Positions 18,841-28,171 are shown, counted from the first letter of the stretch. The stretch: DNA of 64,000 nucleotides from Methylopila sp. 73B (GCF_000526315.1 NZ_JAFV01000001.1:1116001-1180000), one strand, 5' to 3'. Notes: generated by a model from the sequence alone, not told the origin. Translations and numbers: made by a program.

Positions 18841-19038
18841 GTCATCCTTAAGCGGTTCGATCGAGGAGCCGGCGCAGCGCGTCCGCCGAAGGATCCAGCT
18901 CCTTGGCCCATGCGGGACGACATCGTCCCACGGCCAGCGATCTGCCGCGGAGATGAGGCATTTGCAGGGAATTGTCAATTGGCGCGGACGTGGAAACTAT
19001 AACGCGGGGCGCGGACACACGGCGGGAGCGACGATCTG

Positions 19039-19737
19039 ATGGAAGCAACATTGCCGATCGTCTTCGCGCCCGGTCTCGGTTGCACGGAACGACTGTTCGC
19101 GCCGCAGGTCGCCGACCTCGGCGCACGGCCGTTCATGACGATCGACCATCGCCGGCACGCGACCCTCGCCGAGATCGCCGCCGCGGCGCTGGCCGAGGCG
19201 CCGGAGCGCTTCGCGCTGGTCGGCCTGTCCATGGGCGGCTACGTCGCCTTCGAGATGCTGAAGGCGGCGCCGGAGCGGATCGTCCGCCTCGCGTTGCTCG
19301 ACACGACCGCTTACCCCGACACCGAGGAGGGCCGGGGACGACGCCGGGTGCTGATCGCCGCGGCCGAGCGGGGCAAGCTCAATTCGATCCACGCCGCGAC
19401 CTACGCGCGCTACGTCCACCCGGCCCGCGTCAACGAGCCCGAGCTCGAGCGCGTCGTCCGGGCGATGCTGATCGAAACCGGAGCGCCGGCCTTCGCGCGG
19501 CAGATGACCGCGATCCTGAACCGCGAGGATTTTTCGGAGCTTCCGCCGACCATCGCCTGTCCGACGCTGGTGCTCGTCGGCGACCACGACGCGCCGACGC
19601 CGCCGGAGCACGCGCGGCGCATGGCCGCCGCCATTCCCGGCGCCGAACTGGTGATCGTCCCGAACTGCGGCCACCTGTCGACGCTGGAGCGCCCCGAGGC
19701 CGTCAACGCCGCGCTCGCGCGGTTGCTGGCGCGGTAG
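19039..19737 (+). CDS. Alpha/beta hydrolase (esterase-like)
   Basis: A 232-residue alpha/beta hydrolase with Ser64 in the GLSMGGYVA elbow, an acid in VGDHDAPTP and a base in NCGHLSTLERP. It lacks a signal peptide. The lid region resembles BioH- and enol-lactonase-like proteins, but the substrate cannot be assigned. It is divergent from the helicase; the 198-base gap between them presumably contains both promoters. It ends three bases before the stop of the convergent hypothetical gene. Confidence 0.85.
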   Translation: MEATLPIVFAPGLGCTERLFAPQVADLGARPFMTIDHRRHATLAEIAAAALAEAPERFALVGLSMGGYVAFEMLKAAPERIVRLALLDTTAYPDTEEGRGRRRVLIAAAERGKLNSIHAATYARYVHPARVNEPELERVVRAMLIETGAPAFARQMTAILNREDFSELPPTIACPTLVLVGDHDAPTPPEHARRMAAAIPGAELVIVPNCGHLSTLERPEAVNAALARLLAR

Positions 19738-19740
19738 GGG

Positions 19741-20265
19741 TCAGTTCGTCGCGGGGCCGAACCGCGTGTCGCCGGGCTCGCCGATGATCAGCACCCATGT
19801 GTCGCGGATGCCGTCCTTGTCGGGGGCGGTGTCCATGAACACCGACACGCCGGTGTCGCTGGCCTCGGCGCGAACGTCGCCGAAGGTCAGCTTGGCGGCT
19901 TCCGCGTCCTCGAGCTCCTTCGTCTGGACGATCGCGCCGTCCGGCTCCTTCAGCCACTGCACGTAGAACCGCTGGCGATCTCCGTCGATCACGCCGATCA
20001 CCCGCGAGAATCCCTTGCCCTCGGCGCCCTCCCACGGCGCCGCGATGCGGGCGGCGAAGACGTTCGGCGCGACGCCGAGCGGATCTTCCGCAGCCTGCGG
20101 CGCGTCAGGCTTGGCCGGCGGCGCGGGCTCCTCCGGCCGGATCGGGCCGGGATCGATCTTCTCGGGCGGCGCGGTCGGGACGGGCGAGGGGGCGGGCTGC
20201 GCGGCGGCGCTGAACGCGGAGAGCGCCGCGATCAGCGCCAGCGGCAGGAGAGGGGGTCTCGGCAT
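19741..20265 (-). CDS. Hypothetical exported protein, Pro-rich N-terminus
   Basis: A 174-residue protein with a clear signal peptide (MPRPPLLPLALIAALSAFSAAAQPA, probable cleavage after AAA or AQA), a Pro/Ala/Glu linker of about 45 residues and a compact C-terminal domain with the sequence RVIGVIDGDRQRFYVQWL. A TTG four codons upstream is possible, but GGAGG sits five bases before the ATG at 20265. I do not recognise the family. It is probably periplasmic and transcribed with, or just after, parE, which lies upstream on the same strand. Confidence 0.7.
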   Translation of the reverse strand: MPRPPLLPLALIAALSAFSAAAQPAPSPVPTAPPEKIDPGPIRPEEPAPPAKPDAPQAAEDPLGVAPNVFAARIAAPWEGAEGKGFSRVIGVIDGDRQRFYVQWLKEPDGAIVQTKELEDAEAAKLTFGDVRAEASDTGVSVFMDTAPDKDGIRDTWVLIIGEPGDTRFGPATN

Positions 20266-20403
20266 CGGGGCCTCCAACGCGCCAGAGGGCGCTGTGCGGA
20301 TGGTCGCCGAGGTTAACGGCCGAAACGCGGCGTTCGATCCTTTATCGGTCTCCAGTTGTCCGGGAGCGTCCCGCAGCGGAGCGGAAGCGCGTCCGAAGTC
20401 CCG

Positions 20404-22449
20404 TCAAATGTCCACCAGATCGCCGGCGAAGGCGGCGTTGTCCTGGATGAAGCGGAAGCGCGCTTCGGGCTTGGCGCCCATCAGCCGCTCCACGGCGTCG
20501 CGCGTGCCCTCGCGCCCCTCCTCGGCGATCTCGACGCGCAGCAGCGTGCGCTTCGCCGGCGACATCGTGGTGTCCTTGAGCTGCTGCGGCATCATCTCGC
20601 CGAGGCCCTTGAAGCGACCGATCTCGACCTTCTTGCCCTTGAAGGTCTTCGCAAGCAGCTCGTCCTTGTGGGCGTCGTCGCGGGCGTAGAGCGTCGTGCC
20701 GCCATGGCTTAGGCGGTAGAGCGGAGGAACCGCAAGGAACAGGTGCCCGTGGCGGATCAGCTCCGGCAGCTCGCGATAGAAGAAGGTCATCAGCAGCGAG
20801 GCGATGTGCGCGCCGTCGACGTCGGCGTCGGTCATCACGATCACACGGTCGTAACGAAGGTCCGCGTCGGCGTAGCGGGCGCGCGTGCCGCAGCCCAGCG
20901 CGAGCAGGAGGTCGCCGAGCTGCTGGTTCTGGGCGAGCTTGTCGGCGCCGGCGCTTGCTACGTTCAGGATCTTGCCGCGGAGCGGGAGCACCGCCTGTGT
21001 GGCGCGATCGCGCGCCTGCTTGGCGGAGCCGCCGGCGGAGTCGCCCTCGACGATGAACAGTTCGGAGCCCTTGGAACCTGCCTGGCTGCAGTCGGCGAGC
21101 TTGCCGGGCAGGCGCAGCTTCCGGGTCGCGGTCTTGCGCGCGACGTCCTTCTCCTGCCGGCGGCGGAGCCGGTCTTCGCCGCGCAGGATGACGCTTTCCA
21201 GCAGCTTGTTCGCCTGCTGGGGCGAGGCGGAGAGCCAGTGGTCGAAAGCGTCCTTCACCGCGGCCTCGACGATGCGCGTCGCCTCCGCCGTGGCGAGCCG
21301 CTCCTTCGTCTGGCCCTGGAACTCCGGCTCCCGGATGAAGGCGGAGAGCATGGCGACCGTCCCCGCCATCACGTCGTCCCCGGTCAGGATCGACGCGCGC
21401 TTGACGTTGGTGAGGTCGGCGTAGCCCTTGAGGCTTCGCAGCAGCGCCATGCGCAGGCCCTGTTCGTGGGTGCCGCCTTCGGGCGTCGGGATGGTGTTGC
21501 AGTAGGAGCGCGAGAAGCCGTCTTCGCCGTCGTCAGTCCAGGCGATCGCCCATTCGACGCCGCCATGGCCGCCGGCCTTCTTGTGCGAGCCGGCGAAGAT
21601 CTCGACCACCTGGTCGCGGCCCGCGAGGCTCGAGGCGAGGTAGTCCTTCAGCCCGCCGGGGAAGTGCAGGGTGGTCTTGTCAGGCACGTTCTCGACGCCC
21701 GCGAGCAGCTCCGCGGGGCAGGTCCAGCGGATCTCGACGCCGGAGAACAGATAGGCCTTGGAGCGCGCCATCTGGAACAGGCGCGCCGGCTTTAGCCGCG
21801 CCTCCGCGCCGAAGATCTGGCTGTCCGGCAGGAACCGCACCTTGGTGCCGCGGCGGTTGTGCACGGGGCCGACCTCCTCGAGGTCGCCCTGGCGGTGGCC
21901 GCGGGAGAAGGCCTGGCGGTAGAGCTTCTGGTTGCGCGCCACCTCGATCTCGAGGCGCTCCGACAGAGCGTTCACCACCGACACGCCGACGCCGTGCAGG
22001 CCGCCGGAGGTCTCGTAGACCTTGCCGTCGAATTTGCCGCCCGAGTGCAGCGTGGTCATGATGACCTCGAGCGCCGACTTGCCCGGGAACTTCGGGTGCG
22101 GGTCGACCGGGATGCCGCGGCCGTTGTCCGTCACGGTGACCGAGCCGTCGGTTCCGACGTCGACCGCGATGAAGGTGGCGTGGCCCGCCACCGCCTCGTC
22201 CATGGCGTTGTCGATGACTTCCGCGAAAAGGTGGTGCAGCGCCTTCTCGTCCGTGCCGCCGATGTACATGCCCGGACGCCGGCGCACCGGCTCCAGCCCT
22301 TCCAGCACCTCGATGTCGGCGGCGGTGTAGCCGGTTTCGGCGGAAAGGTCGGGTCGGGGCACGGCGCGCGCCGCGGCCTTCGGCGCTGCGACAGGCTTTC
22401 GCTGCTCGCCGCCGAGCCCGGCGAGAAGATCGGATTTGGTTTCGGCCAT
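20404..22449 (-). CDS. parE: DNA topoisomerase IV subunit B
   Basis: The ATPase subunit of topoisomerase IV, which decatenates replicated chromosomes. The 681-residue sequence has the GHKL ATPase motifs (EVIDNAMDEA, DNGRGIPVD, GLHGVGVSVVNALS), the transducer domain and a Toprim domain (IVEGDSAGGSAKQAR, VMTDADVDGAHI). The short insert-free Toprim domain and the RFKGLGEMMPQQL motif distinguish it from GyrB. Two further in-frame starts lie upstream (22461 and 22500); MAETKSDLL was chosen as the first plausible conserved start. parC is not in the window. Confidence 0.95.
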   Translation of the reverse strand: MAETKSDLLAGLGGEQRKPVAAPKAAARAVPRPDLSAETGYTAADIEVLEGLEPVRRRPGMYIGGTDEKALHHLFAEVIDNAMDEAVAGHATFIAVDVGTDGSVTVTDNGRGIPVDPHPKFPGKSALEVIMTTLHSGGKFDGKVYETSGGLHGVGVSVVNALSERLEIEVARNQKLYRQAFSRGHRQGDLEEVGPVHNRRGTKVRFLPDSQIFGAEARLKPARLFQMARSKAYLFSGVEIRWTCPAELLAGVENVPDKTTLHFPGGLKDYLASSLAGRDQVVEIFAGSHKKAGGHGGVEWAIAWTDDGEDGFSRSYCNTIPTPEGGTHEQGLRMALLRSLKGYADLTNVKRASILTGDDVMAGTVAMLSAFIREPEFQGQTKERLATAEATRIVEAAVKDAFDHWLSASPQQANKLLESVILRGEDRLRRRQEKDVARKTATRKLRLPGKLADCSQAGSKGSELFIVEGDSAGGSAKQARDRATQAVLPLRGKILNVASAGADKLAQNQQLGDLLLALGCGTRARYADADLRYDRVIVMTDADVDGAHIASLLMTFFYRELPELIRHGHLFLAVPPLYRLSHGGTTLYARDDAHKDELLAKTFKGKKVEIGRFKGLGEMMPQQLKDTTMSPAKRTLLRVEIAEEGREGTRDAVERLMGAKPEARFRFIQDNAAFAGDLVDI

Positions 22450-22619
22450 ACGCCTGTCCATAACGATTCGCGCCGCTGCGCGCCAAGACCATCTTGTCAC
22501 GTGGGCGCTCGGCGAGTCGCCCCCGGAAGGGCGGAGAGGCGCCCGCTGCGCCTAGAATTCGCTTCATTCCCGGCGCTCGATCGGGTCATGTTGGTGCGAT
22601 GCAACAGGAGCGGCCTCGC

Positions 22620-23564
22620 ATGCGGGAACCTGTCAGCGCCCAAGCGCGCCTGCTCTGCATGGCGCTGCGCTACGGCGTGAAGCCCCGGCTGACCGCCAAT
22701 CCCGATCTGCTTCGGCTCCGGCGCCAGATCGACGCCATCGCCCGGCTCGCGCCCGACCTGCCGAAGAACGTGGAGCGCAGCGCGATGCGCATCGGCGGGC
22801 TCGCGGCCGAGCGACACGCGCCGATCGGCTACGGCGGGGGCAGGGCGATCCTCTACCTGCATGGCGGCGCCTTCGTCGCGGGCTCGCCCCGGACCCACCG
22901 GGGCGTCGCCGGACGGTTGGCGCGCGGCGCGCGCGCCGAGACCATCGTGCCCGACTACCGGCTCGCCCCCGAGCACCCCCACCCGGCCTCGCTCGAGGAT
23001 TCGCTCGCGGTCTACCGCGCGCTGCTCGATCGTGGACTGTCGCCCGCCGCGATCGCGCTCGCCGGCGACAGCGCTGGCGGCAACCTCGTGTTCGCGCTGC
23101 TCCTCCGGCTCAAGGCGGAAGGGCTTCCGCTTCCCGCCGCAGCGGTCGCCCTCTCGCCCTTCGTGGACATGAGCGGCAAGGGAGAAAGCATGCGCCAGAA
23201 CGCGCTGTTGGACCCGTTTCTTCAGGTCGCGTGTCTGCCCATGGTGGTCGACGCCTATGCTCCCGGCCGGGACGTCCGCGATCCGTCCCTGTCGCCGCTC
23301 TTCGGCGATCTCGCGGGGTTGCCGCCGTGCCTGATCCAATGCGGCGGCGACGAGATCCTGCGCGACGACTCCGTCCGCATGCACCAGGCGCTGCTAGCGG
23401 CCGGCGTCGCGGCCGAACTCGAGGTCTGGCCGAAGATGCCCCATGTCTGGCAGGCGTTCGCCCGCTTCCTGCCCGAGGCGCGCTCGGCCATCCGGCGAAT
23501 CTCGTCGTTCCTGAACGCGCGGCTGGAGCCTGCGGGCGAGGGCGGCCTGACGGAGGCCGCTTGA
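22620..23564 (+). CDS. Alpha/beta hydrolase of the hormone-sensitive-lipase (family IV esterase) type
   Basis: A 314-residue esterase. The oxyanion-hole motif HGGAF (81-85) and nucleophile elbow GDSAGGN with Ser151 define the HSL/family IV group; the acid is in GGDEILRDD and the base in MPHVWQAF. ATG codons at 22494 and 22599 are in frame, but AGGAG at 22606-22610 points to the ATG at 22620. It is divergent from parE and has no signal peptide. The likely substrates are short-chain esters; the physiological one is unknown. Confidence 0.88.
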   Translation: MREPVSAQARLLCMALRYGVKPRLTANPDLLRLRRQIDAIARLAPDLPKNVERSAMRIGGLAAERHAPIGYGGGRAILYLHGGAFVAGSPRTHRGVAGRLARGARAETIVPDYRLAPEHPHPASLEDSLAVYRALLDRGLSPAAIALAGDSAGGNLVFALLLRLKAEGLPLPAAAVALSPFVDMSGKGESMRQNALLDPFLQVACLPMVVDAYAPGRDVRDPSLSPLFGDLAGLPPCLIQCGGDEILRDDSVRMHQALLAAGVAAELEVWPKMPHVWQAFARFLPEARSAIRRISSFLNARLEPAGEGGLTEAA

Positions 23565-23579
23565 GGCTAAAGCGTAGCC

Positions 23580-24410
23580 CTACGCCGCGGCTTTCGCCGC
23601 GCGCTCGGCCGCCTTCGCCTCGTTCCAGATCGCGTCCATCTCGTCGAGATCGCTGTCGGCGGGGGTCTTGCCGCGGGCCGCGAGTCCCGCCTCGATCGCC
23701 CGGAACCGGCGCTCGAACTTGGCGTTGGAGCGGCGCACCGCCGTTTCTGGGTCGACGCCCATGTGGCGGGCAAGGTTCGCGACGGCGCAGAACAGGTCGC
23801 CGATCTCGTCCTCGACCGCGTCGCGGTCGCCGCTCGCGACGGCCTCGGCCACCTCGTCGGCCTCTTCGCGCACCTTGCCGACGACCAGCGCCACGTCGTC
23901 CCAGTCGAAGCCGACGGTCGCGGCTTTCTCCTGCAGTTTCACCGCACGGGTGAGACCGGGGAGGGCGCGGGTGATCCCGTCGAGGAGGCTCGGCGCCCTC
24001 GCCGGCTCGCCGCGGCGGGCGGCGCGCTCGGCCTTCTCCTCGGCCTTGATCTCGGCCCACAGCGCCTTGACCTCCTCGGCCGGAAGATCGCGCGCGTCGC
24101 CGAAGACGTGCGGATGCCGGCGAACCAGCTTGGTGGTGATGGCCTCGACGACGTCGGGGAGGGCGAAAGCGCCCTGCTCCTCGGCCATGCGGGCGTGGAA
24201 CACGACCTGCAGCAGCAAATCGCCGAGCTCGTCGCGAAGATCCTCCAGGTCGCCGCGCTGGATCGCGTCCGCGACCTCGTAGGCCTCCTCCAGCGTGAAC
24301 GGCGCGATGGTCGCGAAGCTCTGCTCGAGGTCCCACGGACAGCCGGTTCCAGGCGTCCGGAGCGCGGCCATGATCTCGACGAGGCGCGCGACGTCGCGGG
24401 AAGGGGTCAT
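23580..24410 (-). CDS. mazG: Nucleoside triphosphate pyrophosphohydrolase MazG
   Basis: A 276-residue all-alpha NTP pyrophosphatase that hydrolyses (d)NTPs to NMP and PPi. Two MazG repeats are present: the first has EEAYEVADAI and EELGDLLLQVVFHA-like metal motifs, and the second EEADEVAEAV and VEDEIGDLFCAVANLARH. The Ala/Lys-rich C-terminal tail (AKAAERAAKAAA) is non-conserved. It is convergent with the esterase gene, with a 15-base gap. Confidence 0.95.
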   Translation of the reverse strand: MTPSRDVARLVEIMAALRTPGTGCPWDLEQSFATIAPFTLEEAYEVADAIQRGDLEDLRDELGDLLLQVVFHARMAEEQGAFALPDVVEAITTKLVRRHPHVFGDARDLPAEEVKALWAEIKAEEKAERAARRGEPARAPSLLDGITRALPGLTRAVKLQEKAATVGFDWDDVALVVGKVREEADEVAEAVASGDRDAVEDEIGDLFCAVANLARHMGVDPETAVRRSNAKFERRFRAIEAGLAARGKTPADSDLDEMDAIWNEAKAAERAAKAAA

Positions 24411-24480
24411 GAGGCGCTCCTGTTCGTCCTCGGCTGACGTCGCCTAGCCACGTCCCGCCGGTCAAGGAAGATCCGCGACG

Positions 24481-24810
24481 TCAGCGCAAGTGCGGCCCCG
24501 CGCGCGCCGTCAGAAGCTGGACGAGGGCCGGGTCCATGAAAGCGTAGTCGTCGGGGATATCGAGGCAGATGACGCGGGCGTGTTTCAGGCGCCTCTTGAA
24601 GCACCGTTGCAGGCGGGCGCGATGGCTCTTCTCCATGACAAAGACGAGTTCGGCCCATTCGAGAAGCTCGGCCGTCACCGGTTCGTCGGCGTCCGGCGCC
24701 AGGCCGGCAGATGCGACCTCCAGATCGGCCCGACCGCCGAACACGCGCTCGACGGTCGGGCTCCTGAGGCGATTGCGGCTGCAGAGAAAGAGGACCCGTT
24801 TCACCGCCAT
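24481..24810 (-). CDS. Small predicted protein-tyrosine phosphatase (LMW-PTP-related)
   Basis: A 109-residue protein beginning MAVKRVLFLCSRNRLRSPT. The P-loop is C10-x5-R16-S17, which matches the LMW phosphatase arrangement but with SRNRL in place of the usual TGNIC. The acidic segment near the end (LDIPDDYAFMDPALVQLL) is characteristic of the short predicted tyrosine phosphatase family COG4551. The protein is about two-thirds the length of classical LMW-PTPs. An AT-rich stretch with the dyad CATAA...TTATG (24829-24844) immediately upstream may hold its promoter. The target is unknown. Confidence 0.8.
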   Translation of the reverse strand: MAVKRVLFLCSRNRLRSPTVERVFGGRADLEVASAGLAPDADEPVTAELLEWAELVFVMEKSHRARLQRCFKRRLKHARVICLDIPDDYAFMDPALVQLLTARAGPHLR

Positions 24811-24910
24811 CCATGAGTCGCATAAGATATATTATGGAACTAAACGATCTTTGAGGCCGGGCGAAGCGTGATCGGACGCAGAGCGAGGCGCTGGAAACCC
24901 CGCGCTCCTG

Positions 24911-24982
24911 TCCCGGCCTTGAGCCGGGACAGACGTTGGATGGTACGAGGAGCGCTGTTTGGATCCCGGCTCAAGGCCGGGA
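24911..24982. repeat. Paired inverted palindromic element (REP-like)
   Basis: Arm one (24911-24929) and arm two (24964-24982) are exact reverse complements of 19 bases, and each arm is itself a hairpin (TCCCGGC/GCCGGGA with a five-base loop). This is the layout of a bacterial interspersed mosaic element: two REPs facing each other across about 34 bases. It sits in the 279-base gap between the phosphatase and the transglutaminase-like gene. Arm two plus its flank (GATCCCGGC...GCCGGGATAACG) matches the right half of the element in the suf operon. Confidence 0.8.
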
Positions 24983-25089
24983 TAACGACAGCGCGTGTCC
25001 AAAGGCGCCGATCAAGAAGCTCTCAACCAACGTGAGCTTCTCCTTTGAACCCGTTGGGCTGACGCCATAACGCTGCCCTTTCCGGCGCG

Positions 25090-26181
25090 TCAGGCCACGA
25101 TCTCGCGCGCGGTGATGACGTATTTGAACCCGTCGGCGTCGAGGCAGTCGAGCCGGCCGGCCGCCGTCTCCGCCTGCGGGTACATCAGGAAGCCGAGCTT
25201 CGGGCCGGTCGCGCCGGGCAGCGCGACGTCGTGGGCGTCGTTGTAGGCCACCCAGTTGGTCTCCCACGCCCCGAACAGGACCTTGCGGGCCGCAGCGACC
25301 TTCGGGTCGTCGAGCGGACGGTTCGCCGGCGGCTCCTCAAGCGCGACCTTGCGGACGTCGGCGGGATCGACCGGAACCCAGCCCGGGCCGTCAAGCCAGA
25401 CCTCGGCGCGGCAGTGCTGAGCCTTGGTGATCGTCTCCGAGTTCGCGCCGAGGCTCTTGTAGCCGAAGCGCGAGGGCGCGACGCGGATGCCGTAGACGTC
25501 GCGCGCCGGCAGGCCTGCGGCCCGCGCGAGGCCGACATAGAGCGCGTTGATGTCGGCGCATTTGCCGCCGAGGTTGCCGCTTTCGAGCATCGTAGCGATG
25601 TCGCCGAGGCCGCAGCCGCGCACCTTGGCGTCACGATGGGTGTTCTCGACGACCCACTGGTAGATCGCCTCGGCCTTGGCGCGGTCCGTCGTCGCCGCGC
25701 CGACCGCCTTCTTCGCGGTCTCGGCCACGATCCCGTCGGTCGGGATGAGGTCGCTCGGCGCGAGGTAACGCGCGCGCTCGTCCGCCGACAGAGTCGCGCC
25801 GGTCGCCGCGAGGTTGACCGCGCGGTCCCGGGTCTGAACGCGGCTCACGACCTCGAGCACCGGCGCCTCCGCGCCGCCGGCCCATTCCGCGACGACCATG
25901 CCCGCGGGCGCCTCAATGAGCTTCGCCGTAGTGGCGTTGCCGCTGAAGGTCGTGGGCTGCGGGCGGGTCCAGCCGCTTTCGGCGAAGGCGGGAACCGGGA
26001 CCCAGGCGCGCGCCGAGCCTTTGACCGAAGCCAATTCGATCCGGGTGCGCATCTCGAAGGTGCGCCAGGCCCCGGGGGCGGGGGCGAAGGCGCCCTCCTC
26101 CGCAAACGCCATCCGCGGCGTCGCCAAGGCCGCGGCGGCGAGCGCGGCTCCCGTCTTCAGCAGCGTGCGGCGTTGCATCAT
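25090..26181 (-). CDS. Exported transglutaminase-like (papain-fold) protein with Tat signal
   Basis: A 363-residue protein. The N-terminus MMQRRTLLKTGAALAAAALA is a twin-arginine signal ending near AFA, so a folded periplasmic protein is expected. The middle domain carries an intact transglutaminase-like triad: Cys208 (GGKCADIN), His256 (QHCRAEVW) and Asp272 (PVDPADV). In bacteria this fold is usually a peptidase or peptide-modifying enzyme, not a true protein cross-linker. The TlpA-like thioredoxin gene lies just upstream on the same strand (16-base gap), and may keep Cys208 reduced; that is inference. Confidence 0.88.
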   Translation of the reverse strand: MMQRRTLLKTGAALAAAALATPRMAFAEEGAFAPAPGAWRTFEMRTRIELASVKGSARAWVPVPAFAESGWTRPQPTTFSGNATTAKLIEAPAGMVVAEWAGGAEAPVLEVVSRVQTRDRAVNLAATGATLSADERARYLAPSDLIPTDGIVAETAKKAVGAATTDRAKAEAIYQWVVENTHRDAKVRGCGLGDIATMLESGNLGGKCADINALYVGLARAAGLPARDVYGIRVAPSRFGYKSLGANSETITKAQHCRAEVWLDGPGWVPVDPADVRKVALEEPPANRPLDDPKVAAARKVLFGAWETNWVAYNDAHDVALPGATGPKLGFLMYPQAETAAGRLDCLDADGFKYVITAREIVA

Positions 26182-26197
26182 GGCGTTCTCCCTTGTG

Positions 26198-26764
26198 TCA
26201 TTGAGTTTGTTGGGTTTTCGGATCAGGCGGGTTTTCGTTCACGGCCCCGAGCGCGGCGAGCGTCCGCGCGGTCGAGTCGGCGTCCCAGTCGAGCGGACCG
26301 TGCGCGGCCGCCGCGGCTCCGCCGCCCGGCGCGAGCGCAATGGTGCTGGGAAGCACCTTCACGCCGAACTGGCGCGACAGCGACCGGTCTTCGTCGAGCG
26401 CGACGGGCAGGGCGACGCCGAGCGAGGCGAGGAAGCCGCGGACGCGGGAGGCCGGCTCGCCCACGTCGACGCCCACGACGCGGACGCCCTCCCCCTGGCG
26501 CGCGACGAACCGCGCCAGAGCCGGCAGCTCCTCGCGGCATGGCGCGCACCAGGTGGCGAAGAAATGCACGAGCACCGGACGGTCGGCGTCCGCCGCCAAC
26601 GACACGACGCCGCCGTCGACGCTTGCGACCGGCTGCGACGGAGACGCGATCATGTCTCGCGCCTCGAACGTGACGACCTCCGCCGCGGCCGGCGCGGCCC
26701 AAACAACCGCCGCGAAAGCGAGCGCCGTGGCCGATCGTCGTGGGTCGAGGCGGGTCGCCGTCAC
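26198..26764 (-). CDS. TlpA/ResA-like thioredoxin-fold protein
   Basis: A 188-residue exported protein: a hydrophobic N-terminal signal (about residues 11-29) then a thioredoxin domain with the WCAPC active site (Cys73, Cys76) and the cis-Pro motif KVLPSTI. It should act as a periplasmic reductant. The linked transglutaminase-like gene is a plausible client because its active site depends on a free cysteine. The C-terminal ten residues (PDPKTQQTQ) are non-conserved. Confidence 0.9.
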   Translation of the reverse strand: MTATRLDPRRSATALAFAAVVWAAPAAAEVVTFEARDMIASPSQPVASVDGGVVSLAADADRPVLVHFFATWCAPCREELPALARFVARQGEGVRVVGVDVGEPASRVRGFLASLGVALPVALDEDRSLSRQFGVKVLPSTIALAPGGGAAAAAHGPLDWDADSTARTLAALGAVNENPPDPKTQQTQ

Positions 26765-26950
26765 GCGGCAGGTCTCCGTAAGACTCTGGCGCTACGATGG
26801 GTCCGGCCGCCGCGAGGGTCAAGCTGTCGCAGGCCCCGCGCCGAGGTTCGTGATGGCGCCGCGGCGTCGTTTCAGCCATGCGGTCCGCATTGATGCTTCG
26901 CCGCCTCCGCTCGCCTATGCTTGCGCGACGACCTGAAGGACCTGTTCGAC

Positions 26951-28171
26951 ATGACCGTGACGCTCGCCGACGTTCAGGCGGCCCAGAAGATCCTCGAGGG
27001 CGCGGTCACGCCAAGCCCCATGCTCGCGGCCCCGAAGCTCTCGGCGATGACCGGCGCCGACGTCCGCGTGAAGTACGAAAACCTCCACGTCACCAACGCC
27101 TTCAAGGAGCGGGGCGCGGTGGTGCGGCTCAGCCGCCTGGACGCCGACGCCCGCGCTCGCGGCGTGATCGCCATGTCGGCGGGCAACCACGCCCAGGCGG
27201 TCGCCTACCACGCGCGGAGGCTCGGCATTCCGGCGACGATCGTGATGCCTGAGACGACCCCGCACGTGAAGGTGGCGGCCACCCGCGGCTTCGGCGCCGA
27301 AGTGGTGCTCGACGGCGAGACGGTGGCCGAGAGCCAGATCCGCGCCAGCGCCATCGCGCTCGAGCGCGGCCTCACCTTCGTTCACCCCTACGACGATCCC
27401 GACGTCATCGCCGGGCAGGGCACGATCGCGCTCGAGATGCTCGCGGACGCGCCCGAACTCGACGTGATCTTGGTGCCGATCGGCGGCGGCGGCCTGATCT
27501 CCGGCGTCGCCGTCGCGGCCAAGGCCCTGAAGCCTTCGATCCAGATCATCGGCGTCGAGGCGGCGCTCTATCCCTCGATGTGGAACGCCCTCAAGGGCGA
27601 AGACCTGCCGACCGGCGGCCCGACGCTCGCTGAAGGCATAGCGGTGAAAACCGCAGGCGCCCTCACCCGAGAGATCGCGGCGCGGCTGGTGGACGACATC
27701 ATCCTCGTCAGCGAGGCCGAACTCGAGCGCGCGGTCAACGCCTACCTCATGCAGCAAAAGGCGGTGGCGGAAGGCGCCGGCGCCGCAGGCCTCGCGGCCC
27801 TGTTCGCCGCGCCCGGCCGCTTCGCCGGCAAGACCGTCGGTCTCATCCTGTGCGGCGGCAACATCGACCCGCGCATCCTCGCATCCATAATGGTGCGCGA
27901 GCTTGAGCGCGAGCAGAAGATCCTCGCCTTCCGCATGACGATCGCGGACAGGCCGGGCATGCTGGGCACGATCGCGACCCGGCTCGGCGAGCTCGGCGCG
28001 AACATCCTCGAGGTGCATCATCAGCGCGGCTTCCTCGACGTGCCCGCCAAGGGCGCCACGCTCGACCTCACGGTCGAGATCCGGGACGGCGCCCATGCCG
28101 ACGCGATCCTGACGTCCTTCACCGAAAGCGGCCTCCCCTGCCGCCGCCTCGATGGCGGCGCTGGGGGGTAA
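26951..28171 (+). CDS. ilvA: Threonine ammonia-lyase
   Basis: A 406-residue fold-II PLP enzyme that deaminates threonine to 2-oxobutyrate, feeding isoleucine synthesis, or acts catabolically on threonine and serine. Lys52 in FKERGA is the PLP lysine, and the glycine-rich phosphate loop is GGGGLISG. One C-terminal ACT-like domain (TIADRPGMLGTIATRL...EVHHQR) is present, not the two of the classic biosynthetic E. coli enzyme, so allosteric behaviour may differ. A TTG start at 26921 is possible; the ATG at 26951 matches the conserved N-terminus. Confidence 0.92.
   Translation: MTVTLADVQAAQKILEGAVTPSPMLAAPKLSAMTGADVRVKYENLHVTNAFKERGAVVRLSRLDADARARGVIAMSAGNHAQAVAYHARRLGIPATIVMPETTPHVKVAATRGFGAEVVLDGETVAESQIRASAIALERGLTFVHPYDDPDVIAGQGTIALEMLADAPELDVILVPIGGGGLISGVAVAAKALKPSIQIIGVEAALYPSMWNALKGEDLPTGGPTLAEGIAVKTAGALTREIAARLVDDIILVSEAELERAVNAYLMQQKAVAEGAGAAGLAALFAAPGRFAGKTVGLILCGGNIDPRILASIMVRELEREQKILAFRMTIADRPGMLGTIATRLGELGANILEVHHQRGFLDVPAKGATLDLTVEIRDGAHADAILTSFTESGLPCRRLDGGAGG

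Noticed and set aside
24971-25267. 98-codon minus-strand frame across the end of the transglutaminase-like gene
   Set aside because: Mostly a shadow of the real gene; the remaining tail runs into the palindromic repeat.
26921-26950. Upstream TTG start for ilvA
   Set aside because: Adds ten non-conserved residues and has no ribosome binding site; ATG at 26951 fits better.
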